Made by a program: the position numbers and the translations under genes | Shown here: in pieces, positions 1 through 9,727 of the stretch | Numbering within the stretch: position 1 is the stretch's first letter | How the letters are laid out: each line of letters starts with the position of its first letter | Source of the DNA: Siphonodentalium dalli | Taxonomy: Eukaryota > Mollusca > Scaphopoda > Gadilida > Siphonodentaliidae | Reading direction: 5' to 3' | Length of the DNA stretch: 64,000 nt | Assembly: GCA_032622095.1 (NCBI GenBank) | Contig: CP136066.1 | Span: forward strand, 173,913,164 to 173,977,163 | Notes under the pieces: model-generated | The model's database searches: none | Seen by the model: only the letters and a program-made list of their open reading frames with translations | What the model was told of the DNA's origin: nothing

Positions 1-63
1 TACCCAATTAGAAGCCAAAGAAATAGTAGTTTATGAGGGTCTGATCGGATTGAGTACCTTTAA
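1..63 (-). mobile_element. M1 MITE, terminal fragment cut by window edge
   Basis: Positions 47-63 read GGATTGAGTACCTTTAA, the reverse complement of the TTAAAGGTACTCAATCC terminus seen at 15,379 and 15,965. Bases upstream of it, read on the minus strand, keep the family's ACTATTTCTTTGGCTTC block. The end abuts TTAA, as expected for an element that duplicates TTAA (or TA). Only the terminal part of this copy lies inside the window. No coding capacity is visible in any M1 copy. Confidence 0.7.
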
Positions 64-764
64 TCGAGGAACCATTCTTGAAATCTATGGGTCAAGGTTG
101 TTATTTTTTATTTTTACTTTGTCTTATAGAATTCCTTTTATTTAATACATTACGGTACCATGGCAAATGTGTGTTATATATTATATGCATCCATTGGCGC
201 AAAGTTACCGTAACTATACAAGGCCAATTCAACTTAAAGATATGTATCTGGGTCGAATTTGCATCTTTCATGCTGAAAGGTTAATTATCCGCAAAATACT
301 GTGTATAAAATGGCTGTTTTGATGCATGCCCCCCCCCCCCCCCCCCCGCTACGTGCTAATTAAAATACCAGACGTAACCGGAAACTCAAAACGGACACTG
401 TCTTCAATCGCAACACGTGACGTAAACACTAACACGTGCTTGTAGCAGACGAAATCGGACTGACACAATATTCATTTTATTAAAAGGTTCGTTTAGTTTC
501 CTATAATAATTAAGTTCCATTATTATTAATTTATTAACAATGGCAATAAAGCTAAGTACTAGTATGCTAGGTATTACAGTTGTTGGACATGGTCATGTCA
601 TGAATACCTAGGATTAGGAATATGTTAAATAAAGAATAAAATTTAAAACTTAAAAGAATAAAGTATTAAACTTTAAAGTCAATAAAGATGCACAATTATT
701 GAATTAATGAATTATTCCCAATTAATCCGAAATAATCATAATTTATATTATAAGTTAATATAAC
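64..764. other. AT-rich intergenic stretch, no gene seen
   Basis: No coding region is supported. It holds a run of 19 C (329-347) and a short block with two CACGTG-like motifs (about 414-437). The single open frame of 68 codons at 78-284 has no recognisable domain and an ordinary AT-rich composition. Confidence 0.6.
329..347 (+). repeat. poly-C run, 19 C
   Basis: An uninterrupted run of 19 cytosines. Similar C or G homopolymers recur at about 2,183-2,199, 3,861-3,872, 4,494-4,504, 9,947-9,958, 14,710-14,726 and 21,057-21,072, several of them inside repeats. Confidence 0.97.
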
Positions 765-960
765 GCTCCCAAATTACTATTTCTTTTGCTTCGGGCAGTT
801 CGGGGCTAAAAAAATATTTGATTCGAGTCGAGGAACCGACCCATCAAAGCTCAGATTGATCAGATACTGATTTTTGATATTTTTATTTCCCCCAGATATT
901 ACTCGACGAATTGTGGATGAAGATGGATAACTCTATTAAATTAAAAATCAAGTGGCTTTG
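765..960 (+). mobile_element. M1 MITE internal fragment
   Basis: Matches the full copy at 15,967-16,409: a block around AATATTTGATTCGAGTCGAG, then CATCAAAGCTCA, GATCAGATACTGATTTTT and GATGAAGATGGATAA occur in the same order and spacing. The TTAAAGG terminus is missing, so this is a truncated copy. Non-coding. Confidence 0.75.
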
Positions 961-976
961 TGTGTTACAAGTGCTG

Positions 977-1297
977 AAGGGGTCACTCTCACCAAAAAAG
1001 TGCTGAAGGGTACACAGGATTTTCAAAATGTGCTGAAGGGTACACAGGGTTTGGAATGTCATTATAAAGGACATTCAGTCTTCGGATCTGCCATGATTTC
1101 TGTCAGAGAATAATTGTTTACGTTCCAATCAATATTAAAATGTACTGAAAACAAACTGCTAATGGGCGCCAGACTTTCATAAACACAATTTATATAATGG
1201 TGTTCGTGCCGATCACAAACCCTGTGTACCCTTCAGCACATTTTCAAACCCTGTGTACCCTAGCTTCAGCACTTTTTTTGGTGAGAGTGACCCCTTT
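977..1297. repeat. inverted repeat with about 75-bp arms
   Basis: The left arm (977-1,052) runs from AAGGGGTCACTCTCACC through two copies of GTGCTGAAGGGTACACAGG. The right arm (1,217-1,297) is its reverse complement, with a 3-base insertion (TAG) in one copy. The loop is about 165 bp with no coding signal. It is probably a fold-back MITE; I could not define a target duplication. Confidence 0.8.
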
Positions 1298-1333
1298 GAA
1301 CAGCGTTACTAGTACCACTGTTAGATATTTGAC

Positions 1334-1868
1334 CACAGGAGCTTGGAACTTGATCAGTAATGTCTGCCTTAATTAGGATAATTAGCAATGTTTTGGACCA
1401 GCCTTAATATAAGAAAACACTTGTAAACACTTATAACTTAATATAAGGCCGTGGCTATAAAGAACGGTATACCGCTCTTTAGTACCAAACGCTAAAGAGC
1501 GGTATACTGCGCTTTAGCTATGTGGGCCTGATACGCTAATGAACGGTATACCGCTCTTTAGTGTTTGGTGCTAAAGAACGGTATACTGCCCTTTAGCCCT
1601 CGGTGCTAAAGAGCGGTCCATGTTGGATGAGCGGCACGTGTTTTGCCAAGATATTTTGCGCATTGCGCCAACGTATAACGTTATAATCCGTACCGCTCTT
1701 TAGCCCTCATCGCTAAAGAGCGGTATACCGTTCTTTAGCCCTCAGTGCTAAAGAGTGGTATACCGTTCTTTAGACACTCCGTTAATATAAGGCTGGGCCA
1801 AAAAATAGCTAATTAGCCTAATTAAGTTATTTATTAAGGCAGTTATTGATTAAGCTCCAAGCCACTGT
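1334..1868. mobile_element. fold-back element enclosing a palindrome array
   Basis: The outer arms 1,334-1,412 and 1,782-1,868 are imperfect reverse complements of each other. Shared landmarks are TTAATATAAGGCTGG, GCTAATTA, TTAAGGCAG and GATCAAGCTCCAAG. Between them sits the 35-bp-period palindrome array. The right arm and its downstream flank occur again at 2,642-3,006. No open frame is present. The family is unknown to me. Confidence 0.75.
1455..1773. repeat. array of 26-bp palindromes centred on GGTATACC
   Basis: Six near-perfect 26-bp palindromes begin at about 1,457, 1,492, 1,536, 1,571, 1,713 and 1,748. Each reads CTAAAGARCGGTA and then its mirror. Successive starts are mostly 35 bp apart, because 9-bp spacers of the form CCCTCRGTG separate the palindromes. 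A seventh palindrome is split into half-sites at 1,606-1,618 and 1,690-1,703 by about 70 bp. Every unit could extrude as a hairpin or bind a symmetric dimer. No protein or known site type is recognised. Confidence 0.9.
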
Positions 1869-2145
1869 GTAAGAACAAAGAGAAGATGTGTTAGCCCTTG
1901 TCTGAAGAATTGAGAATTCACCATTATAATAGCAAAGTAATGTGAGGCTTACGTTGATTCTATTGGGGCGTTTGAAAAAGAGTAAAAACACCATGGAAAA
2001 AACCAATGTATACCTGAGCATACCAGGGTAAATTCTGACTTTACCACCCTAATATCAGTTTAATATGGGACTTGCATAGTTTTTCCAGAGTGTTTTAGAG
2101 TCAACTAACGTAAGTCACACATTTAGTTGGTTAAAATCATGGTAC
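1791..2145 (+). repeat. direct duplication, copy 1
   Basis: About 355 bp from GGCTGGGCCAAAAAAT to AATCATGGTAC, repeated at 2,642-3,006 at roughly 90-95 percent identity by eye. It includes the right arm of the fold-back element and about 270 bp beyond. Differences are small indels, for example an extra AGAGTA near 1,980 in this copy. No coding region. Confidence 0.9.
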
Positions 2146-2182
2146 TGGCAATATGCATAATCGGAAATAATTATATTTTTAG

Positions 2183-2290
2183 ACCCCCACCCCCCCCCCA
2201 AATTACTATTTCTTTTGCTTCGGGTAGTTCGAGGCTAAAAAAATATTTGATTCGAGTCGAGGAACCGACCCATCAAAGCTCAGATTGCCA
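2183..2290 (+). mobile_element. M1 MITE fragment next to a C-rich run
   Basis: A broken C run (2,183-2,199) is followed by the M1 core from AAATTACTATTTC to CATCAAAGCTCAGATTG. It is almost identical to 776-857. It is truncated at both ends and abuts the M2 half-element at 2,291. Confidence 0.75.
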
Positions 2291-2631
2291 ATGCGTTTTG
2301 TCATCAAGATTGAAGTAAAAATAAGTATTATTTTCAATGCAAGGGGAATAACTCTATATATTAAAGATAGAGTTCTTCCCCTTTCATTGAACAAGTTTGA
2401 ATTCTGTTGCATTCTGGGTTCCAGAGGGGGGAAGTCTTCAGCAGTTTTCTATTTCTATGTCGGCATGATCTGAGACCCAGATGTTTCAAATAGTGATGAA
2501 TTATAGTATTTTAATAATATTTTATGGCATAGATTGTTTTAAAACTGTATATCAAGTCACTACTACTAGTACTACTAGTAACTCACTATAAAAAAAATAA
2601 TCGGCGACTCGAAAATTAAGTGGGCCTTTAA
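2291..2631 (-). mobile_element. M2 MITE, half copy with conserved hairpin
   Basis: Aligns in reverse orientation with 11,237-11,540. The right end, GAAAATTAAGTGGGCCTTTAA, is the family's terminal inverted repeat and abuts TTAA. Inside, 2,333-2,391 forms a hairpin with arms of about 25 nt around TTCAATG...AACTCTAT. The hairpin is retained in the other copy. The opposite terminus is absent here, so this is a truncated copy. Confidence 0.75.
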
Positions 2632-2641
2632 TGACTTATAA

Positions 2642-3006
2642 GGCTGGGCCAAAAAATTGCTAATTTAGTAATTAGCCTAGGCTAATTAAGTTATTTATTA
2701 AGGCAGTTACTAGTATTGATCAAGCTCCAAGCCCCTGTATAAGAACTAAATGAAGATGTGTTAGCCCTTGTCTGAAGAATTGAGAATTCACCATGATAAT
2801 AGCAAAGTAATGTGAGGCTTACATTGATTCTATTGGGGCGTTTCAAAAACACCATGGAAAAAACCAATGTATACCTGAGAATACCAGGGTAAATTCTGAC
2901 TTTACCACCCTAATATCAGTGTAATATGGGACTTGCATAGTTTTTCCAGAGTGTTTTAGAGTCAACTAATCTAAGTCACACAGTTAGTTGGTAAAAATCA
3001 TGGTAC
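2642..3006 (+). repeat. direct duplication, copy 2
   Basis: Second copy of 1,791-2,145, displaced by about 860 bp. It carries an extra TTAGTA-type insertion near 2,668 and a CTAGTA insertion near 2,711. Its left neighbour is the M2 half-element, so M2 and M1 sequence separates the two copies. Confidence 0.9.
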
Positions 3007-3577
3007 AGTATTAGGGCATTACTGTACTTCTATATATACCAGGGTGTTCTCCAGGCTCCAGCTACACTAGACTTTCCATCAAAATACTGATTTTACAAGT
3101 GTTTTTCTCGAGTTTACCATAGTATAACATATCATTTTGCATGTGCTGAAAATCTTCCTGTAAATTAAGAAATTAATGTGGTATCATCAATTTGATTTGC
3201 AACATACCTTCACTGGATAAATCAGGTTGCTTTCCAAACAATCTGGTGAAAGAGTATACTCTGGTAATACAAGACCTCACTTTGCTTTAATTTGGTGCCT
3301 ATGGTAAAACACAAAGCATCACATATAAACCACAATATGCTACATGGTAATAGTTGCCAGTGTAAACCGAATTACCCGGCATACATTATACAGGCCAATG
3401 TGAATTATCAATTAATAAACAGCTATTAGTATTACATATTTCAACCATCAGTTGTCATTGTTGATCTGTATTTGCTTTCATATAAAAAGATTTTGTACTC
3501 AATTTTATACTTTGTCACTTATTCTACATGTACTACTAGTACATGCTTCAATGTGTGTTGGCTGCGGGAACATGTCT
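3007..3577. other. no gene seen
   Basis: AT-rich sequence without a supported coding region, RNA gene or large repeat. A short imperfect palindrome (GTACAGTA...TACTGTAC, about 3,003-3,028) is the only local structure noted. Confidence 0.5.
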
Positions 3578-3698
3578 CTATTCCGAAGGTTCGCTATTCC
3601 GAAGGTTCACTATTCCGAAGGTTCACTATTCCGAAGGTTCGCTATTCCCGTAGTATTCCGAAGGTTCGCTATTCCGAAGGTTCTCTATTCCGAAGATT
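3578..3698 (+). repeat. 16-bp tandem repeat, CCGAAGGTTCRCTATT
   Basis: CCGAAG recurs at 3,583, 3,599, 3,615, 3,631, 3,658, 3,674 and 3,690. That is a strict 16-bp spacing with one 27-bp interval caused by an 11-bp insertion (CCCGTAGTA region). The reverse-oriented counterpart is at 12,014-12,112 and a degenerate one surrounds 14,066-15,260. Because 16 is not a multiple of three, the two open frames here are not convincing genes. Confidence 0.95.
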
Positions 3699-3787
3699 TT
3701 TGTTATTTTAAAGGTTAATTCTATATTCTAAAGTATTGAGAGGGTTCTTTGTCACGAAGACTCTTTTTATGAAGGAAATAACTTAAA
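3699..3787 (+). repeat. conserved tail of the 16-bp repeat element
   Basis: The block TCTATATTCTAAAGT, then TTGAGAGG, then GACTCTTTTTATGAAGGAAA, then TAACTTAAA reappears in the same order at 15,292-15,382 after a degenerate CCGAAGG array. The 16-bp array and this tail therefore belong to one dispersed repeat family. Non-coding. Confidence 0.8.
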
Positions 3788-4463
3788 ACATTCAAACAAT
3801 AAATGTGATCGACTTTTTTCTTCGCGGGTTTCCTTGAGATTAAATGTTATTACGTATGCAGGGGGGGGGGGGCGTAAAAAAGTTGCGAGACGTGGGGGTC
3901 TTTTTTTTACATTTCCATTTTTTTTTACACCCACCCACCCTTTCTTGCATTTTTTTTCCATAAAATTTTAGACACCCACCCCAAAACATCCAAGCTTTAT
4001 GTTGGTCCCCTCTATAAAAACGACCAACCGCTCTATATTGGTCCCTTCTTTGAAAGACCAAATTAAATGTTACTTCCTGTTAACAAACATGTGCAAAATT
4101 GAACTCTAAGCAATCAACAAAGGTAGAATATTATGTGATTATATTGGTAAATTTATAACCCAGCCTATTCATCTGTCTGAGTACAGCTGGTGAGTAGATG
4201 AAAAATATGTTGAATCCCCTGGAATGGCAACAAAAAATAACTAGGGCCAGTGTTAGGGCCTACAGTAGAATAAAAAAATACACAAAATTAAATTTATCAT
4301 TTTTTCAGACATCAACCAGCATCAACTAGTAGGCCTAGAGCCTATATTAGTAATACCAAAAAGGAAAATGTGCGAATGTACGAATTTACTTTTATGTATG
4401 CCTGCATGACCACCGACCCGACCTCGCATTACGACTTAGAACTAGGCCTAAAATAATGCTTAA
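3788..4463. other. low-complexity G/T/C-rich stretch and intergenic DNA, no gene
   Basis: Contains a G run (3,861-3,872), T runs and CACCCACCC blocks. A loosely similar arrangement in the opposite orientation is at 10,985-11,215, possibly a degenerate repeat family. The rest (4,060-4,463) is AT-rich with several AGGCCTA motifs. The proline- and lysine-rich open frames here are products of the homopolymers. Confidence 0.45.
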
Positions 4464-5123
4464 TAGTCCAGGAGATATTGGTCGACCTCTGCACCCCCCC
4501 CCCCAGGACTTAACTTCACCCCACTAATTTTCTTCCTTAAGGTCTCCTCTAATTTTTTTCACTTGTTAACAAGAAAAGTGGCCGCAGAGACTCCACACAA
4601 GATGGCGTCCATCATGGCGGCCATTTTTTTTAAATACACCAGGTCTCTTTGATCGCCATTATAGTAAAGATGATAGCACATGCGGTCTTGTTTTCCGCTC
4701 GATTCGTTATGCTAATATACAACCCTTACAAAGTAGCCAAAAATCCGACACCAGAATCCAATATGGCGGCCAAGATGGCCGCCGAAATGTGAAAATATGC
4801 TATTTTTCTGACATGTTACCACCTTTCGTTTGTCTCTGTGGGAAAATGTTACAATTTTTGCGTCATGTTATACATTTATCATATAGAGGAGTCATTGGCG
4901 AACATATGGGGACCATAATATGCATTCATTGCGGGATATGTTTGTCCGATATCACGTTTTCACAAATGCCGGTATCATAGGTCAAAGCCGTATCTCCGTT
5001 AATAACGCGATGTTATGTTTCAAATCAATGAATGTTATTGCTATTATAACAACACCCATGCATATATATTTGCAGGAGATACTCGAGCTAGGATTCCTCT
5101 TATACCTGAGTTGAGGAATATTT

Positions 5124-5648
5124 ACCCAAATCCAAGATGGCGGCCAAAATGGCCACCAGAAATAAAAAATCGCCGAAAATCGCTGATTTTAACATCAGTG
5201 AGCATTATTGACAATTTATTGTCACGACAACTCCACACCTGCTTACTATTGTAAGTTGGGAACACTTAGGCGAAGAACTTTCCTTGTATCATATCCAAAT
5301 AAAAGTCCCCCAAATCCAAAATGGCGCCCACAATGGCGGACAGATTTTGAAAAATCACCGAAATTCCCTCATATTCACATCATTGGGCATTATTATCGAG
5401 ACAACTCCATCCATGCGTACAGTTGAGTTGGAAATACCGAGGTGAAGTAATTACCTTACATCTCATGCAAGAAATGGTTTTCCAAATCAAAGATGGCGGC
5501 CAAAATGGCGACCGAAATTTGAAAACAAGTCTCCATTCCTTTACTTTCTTACGATGGGCGTTATTGTTTCGCGATTTCTATCCACCATTACATGTTGATA
5601 TGGAATAGTGACATGAAGTATTCATTAGGGTTTGGCAATTGATACTCA
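5124..5648 (+). repeat. diverged tandem units of about 160-190 bp in the palindrome arm
   Basis: Three units begin with CCAARATGGCGGCC-like motifs at about 5,128, 5,317 and 5,488; a longer related block begins at about 4,758. Units share CACCGAAAT, GGGCATTATT, ACAACTCCA and GTTGAGTTGGAA-type words in order. Mirror copies are in the right arm (8,270-9,130). The repeating WRPKWPP peptide seen in translation is a by-product of the ATGGCGGCC motif. Confidence 0.7.
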
Positions 5649-6311
5649 CAGCCAAGATCGCTGCTAAATTGGCGGCTAGAAATTGAAAAGAAATCGATAT
5701 TTTCACATATTAATTTCAACTTTTTGTCATAATATCGGTATGTATGGACGAAACTGTACATAAACCATCTACTAGTTCAACCTAAAGGTATCAAAACGCA
5801 TAACATAGCTCGTATCCTTCTGGAAAGATGAAACACCACCATTAATATCGCGATGTGGCATTTCGAAATCCAGTCTCCACTTAGCGCCGATAATGGCCGT
5901 AAGCGTAGGTGCGCCGAATAGTTATATCAGAACAATTACCTGATAACAGATTCTGATTTGCCACGTCACGTCCATAATTATCTGGACCAGCTTCCATTTC
6001 TTTGTCTGACAAATCTAGGTTGCTCACACCGACAAAGTATTCACCACTTCCTGGGAGTAGGGTCCCTCTAATAATAACGTTTCAAACAATTCATTTTCCG
6101 GTGTCTAGCTTACAGAAGGTCATCTCTATGTATGTGTCCCATACCCCATGGGATAACGACATGTACACCTGGCGAACCAGTTATCTAGTCACTTCTCAAT
6201 AGATGGTTCGTCAACTCACAAACTCAGCGAACGCATTGGCATATGTGGAAAACTTCGACAGTGTTTCGAAGGTTGCTAGCTGTCTCATTCCCTTGGACAG
6301 ATGTCTGTCTG

Positions 6312-6599
6312 CTAAGGAGAAGACCCTAGTGTACAGACTACCCACACTTCTTGACCATTATCCGAAGCAAACTGTGTGACGCCCCGCAGTTGTCTCGTCG
6401 AATATCTCCCAGCAGAGAAGAACAATGCTCGCGGTGCTAGTTTGTGGACATGCGCCATGATAGAGGGAATGAAATGGGCCACTGTATACACCACCCCTAC
6501 ACCTGGTGCATGTTTAAGATATCGAATGTCATGCGTGTCGGTTTTATTTGGTGTGGTAAGGTTGTATTCCACATCCGTTTCGAAGCCTTTCTGATTCAA
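6312..6599 (-). pseudogene. decayed ORF remnant, left inner arm, family unknown
   Basis: A 95-codon open frame on the minus strand. Its homologue on the plus strand in the other arm (7,190-7,490) shares a pattern IM-H-HK-AP---L-SA-----R-L at matching positions. Downstream, both arms keep a DEP-IEK block (about 6,200 minus; about 7,575 plus), but in different frames with stops. Two diverged copies keeping parts of the same frame suggest an ancient coding region. I do not recognise the protein and would not assign a function. Confidence 0.35.
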
Positions 6600-7189
6600 C
6601 TACGTACACTTTTGTCTGGATAATAATATGCTAGCCTCCCTCAAAACAGTCGGATGGACTAAAGGATAATGTCTTTATAGCATGAATGTATGCGTGTTTT
6701 GTTATCCTCTCTCGGGGTTAGTGTCAGTATGTGGGCGGTATTATTCAAGAAAATGTCAGGAACTGTGGTGCATTTATTTCACTATGTATTTAAAGAACAA
6801 TTTACAGTCTCGATGGCAATGGCTGTGGCCGTGGGGGAACGCGACCTTTATGATCATATAGCTTTATATATATATAACTTTAGAATATAGTAGTTAATGT
6901 CTCATGCATGAAAATGGTCGCATTGGTGATGTTACCAAGAAATCACTTGGTGTACCAACGTTTGTTGAACTGAATGCAAGAGCTCATCAACGTAACATTC
7001 CTCTGGATGTTCTTCGCGTTGAACATTTCACCCTTTTGTTGATGGCATTTGTACTTTCTTGAACCATACCACCCAACGTGAGTATGACATATCAACCAAC
7101 TATCAAAGGTATCGCCTTTAAGACTACACCCCAGTCTTGGTGGGGTTTATACAGCAGTAGCCAATGGCATACTCCTGGTCCAGTTGTTT

Positions 7190-7620
7190 AAGAACGGCTT
7201 CCAAACGGATGGGAACATACAATCTTAGCATACAAGGAAAGCAAAGCCACACATGAGATCCTGTCTGAATCTAAAACATAACAAAATAAGGGGCGGTGCA
7301 GTCATGGTCCAATTTCATTTCCACTATCATGACACATACCCACAAACGAGCACCGTGTGTATTGTTATCATCTGCTTGGATCTGTTCGGTGAGACGATTG
7401 CTGGACGCCAACAAGCTTGTTCTTATGACCATGTTCAAGGAGTTTGTGTATATTATGCATTATGGTCTTCTACGCCTTAGCAGAAATGCATCCGTCAAAT
7501 GTCGGGCTTTCAGCATTCGAAGCCATATACAGAAGTTGTCCGGGTACGTCAGTGCATTAGATGAGTATGTGAATTGATGAACCATATATTGAGAAGTGGC
7601 TGTTTGGGAAGATCACCAGG
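7190..7620 (+). pseudogene. decayed ORF remnant, right inner arm
   Basis: Mirror counterpart of the 6,312-6,599 remnant. Its open stretch 7,296-7,577 is 93 codons, and the flanking homologous sequence is broken by stops (for example within 7,253-7,300). A DEPYIEKWLFGK reading appears at about 7,568-7,604 in a different frame, implying at least one frameshift. No known domain is recognised. Confidence 0.35.
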
Positions 7621-9179
7621 TGTACACGTTGTTATCCCCATTAGGTCACCAAAGCTGACAATACGCAGATAGATAGGTCATTCTGAAAGCTAGTATAATA
7701 TATACGCATCGACCGAATACCTTTATAGTGTATCGCACAGGATGACGCATATACCCCATATGTAGAATCTGAATTATACCATAAGCTATACCACGAATGA
7801 AGCTCGCTAAGAATTCCAAGCTTTCGGCATATGTATTGTTTGAAACATTCCGATTAGTGGCACACTCCTACAAAGAAGAGTAGTGAACTGTTGTTGTGAG
7901 TGAGATAGATTAATCTGACGAGGAGACGGAAACGAGTCTAGATAATGCTGAATGTGGCAATTCAGAATAAGCTCAGGTACTGTTGTTTTGATTCTTGGAA
8001 GTCATAATATGACTATTCGGCGCACCTATATACGGTTACGGCCAGTATGAGCCCTTAGTGGAGAATGGATTTTGAAATGCCACATTGCGATTGTGGGTTT
8101 TCATCCTTCCAAAAGGCTACGACTTACATTGGAACTAATATATGGCTTATATTATGTACCGTTTCGTTTATACAAATCAATATTATGACAAAAAGTTGAA
8201 ATTAGTATGTGATAATATCGGCTTCTTTTCAATTTCTGCCCGCCAGTTTGGCCGCCATATTGACTGTGGGTATCACTTGCCAAACCCTAATGGATAATTC
8301 ATACATATCAACATGTAATGGTGAGTAGAAATCGCGAAACAATAACGCCCATCCTAAGAAAGTAAAGGAATGTAGGCTGTTTTAAAATTTCGGTCGCCAT
8401 TTTGGCCGCCATCTTTGATTTGGAAAACCATTTCTTGCATGAGATGTAAGGTAATTACTTCACCTCAGTATTTCCAACTCAACTGTACGCATGGATGGAG
8501 TTGTCTCGACAATAATGCTTAATGATGTGAATATGAGGGAATTTCGGTGATTTTTCAAAATATGTCCGCCATTGTGGGCGCCATTTTGGATTAGGGGGAC
8601 TTTTATTTGGATATGGTACAAGGAAAGTTCTTCACCTAAGTGTTCCCAACTTACAATAGTAAGCAGGTGTGGAGTTATCAAGACAATAATGCTCACTGAT
8701 GTTAAAATCAGCGATTTTCGGCGATTTTTTATTTCTGGTGGCCATTTTGGCCGCCATCTACGATTTGGGTAAATATTCCTCAACTCAGGTATAAGAGGAA
8801 TCCTAGCTCGAGTATCTCCTGCAAATATATATGCATGGGTGTTGTTATAATAGCAATAACAATCATTGATTCGAAACATAACATCGCGTTATTAACGGAG
8901 ATTCGGCTTTGACCTATGATACCGGCATTTGGGAAAACGTGATATCGGACAAAAATATCCCGCAATGAATGCATATTATGGTCCCCATGTGTTCGCCAAT
9001 GACTCCTCTATATGATAAATGTATAATATGACGCAAAAATTGTAACATTTTCCCACAGAGACAAACGAAAGGTGGTAACATGTCAGAAAAATAGCATATT
9101 TTCACATTTCGGCGGCCATCTTGGCCGCCATATTTAATTCTGGTGTCGGATTTTTGGCAAATTTGTAAGGGTTGTATAT

Positions 9180-9727
9180 AGAGGATCTACAACGAGTCCC
9201 CAGTTTATAGCGGGATTTACAAAACGACTCCAGTAAATTAGGTCTGGGCCGAGCCTCTGGCGAGGTCCAGACCTAATTTACTGGACGAGTTTTGTAATTT
9301 CCGCTATAAACTGGGGACGAGTTGTAGATTCTATTTATTACATGATCCAAAACATCGACAAAACATACTTAAATCAACAAATGGGACGCGAAACTAACAT
9401 CGGCTTCTATAAGACATGCGATGACGTTTTACGTAATTATTCGTTGTTTGCCGCGTAAAGAAATAGTCCTAGATAAATAAAGACTCTTTTGGCGCATATG
9501 TTGGCGTATTTTTAATGATATAATTTTTAAACTCTTCATTCATAATAGTTTGTTGGAAAAATATTGGAAGCTATAGTATTTTGAGACGTAGCTTATGGAA
9601 TGTTAACATACCACAAACCGGAAGTCAAAGGTCACCTGGCACTATTTCCTGTTATTAAACGAACGTTTAATATCATAATTTATAGAATGGGTTTATTGAA
9701 TGGAATAAGGATATAATCATGTAATAA
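9180..9727. mobile_element. insertion in the right arm beginning with a 150-nt hairpin
   Basis: The left arm reads GTTGTATATTAGCATAACG (minus strand) without interruption. The right arm has about 548 bp inserted between GTTGTATA and TTAGCATAACG. The insert opens with a hairpin at about 9,180-9,335 whose arms of about 65 nt contain CCAGTTTATAGCGG and CAGTAAATTAGGTCTGG; the loop includes GCCTCTGGCGAGG. ATTTATTACATGAT occurs directly after the hairpin and, inverted, at the far end (9,714-9,727), which may be the true terminal repeat. No coding region is seen. Confidence 0.8.

Larger units (their letters stand above)
4464..6895 (+). repeat. left arm of the giant palindrome
   Basis: Pairs with 6,915-9,987. 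The outer part (4,464-5,640) includes a C run, the motif AAGATGGCGTCCATCATGG, and several ATGGCGGCC-centred blocks. The inner part includes the homologue of a decayed open frame. The inner limit is approximate, since similarity fades into a TATATATA stretch at about 6,868. Confidence 0.8.

Noticed and set aside
765-960. M1 fragments as tRNA-derived SINEs, because GATTCGAGTC resembles a B box
   Set aside because: No matching A box at the right distance and no tRNA fold; the full copy has terminal inverted repeats and a TTAA-like target, which fits a MITE.
3452-3718. Two overlapping open frames with FRRFAIPK / IPKVRYSEG repeat peptides
   Set aside because: Both are translations of the 16-bp CCGAAGG repeat; frames stay open because the repeat lacks stops in these phases.
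3767-4061. Proline- and lysine-rich open frames (and the similar one at 11,009-11,212)
   Set aside because: They arise from G/C and A/T homopolymers in degenerate low-complexity DNA, with no conserved domain.
8460-8879. 139-codon open frame in the right palindrome arm, partly mirrored at 4,920-5,426
   Set aside because: The frame reads through ATGGCGGCC-headed tandem units, giving repeating WRPKWPP peptides. The near-identical left arm breaks it by indels. More likely chance openness of recently homogenised non-coding repeats.
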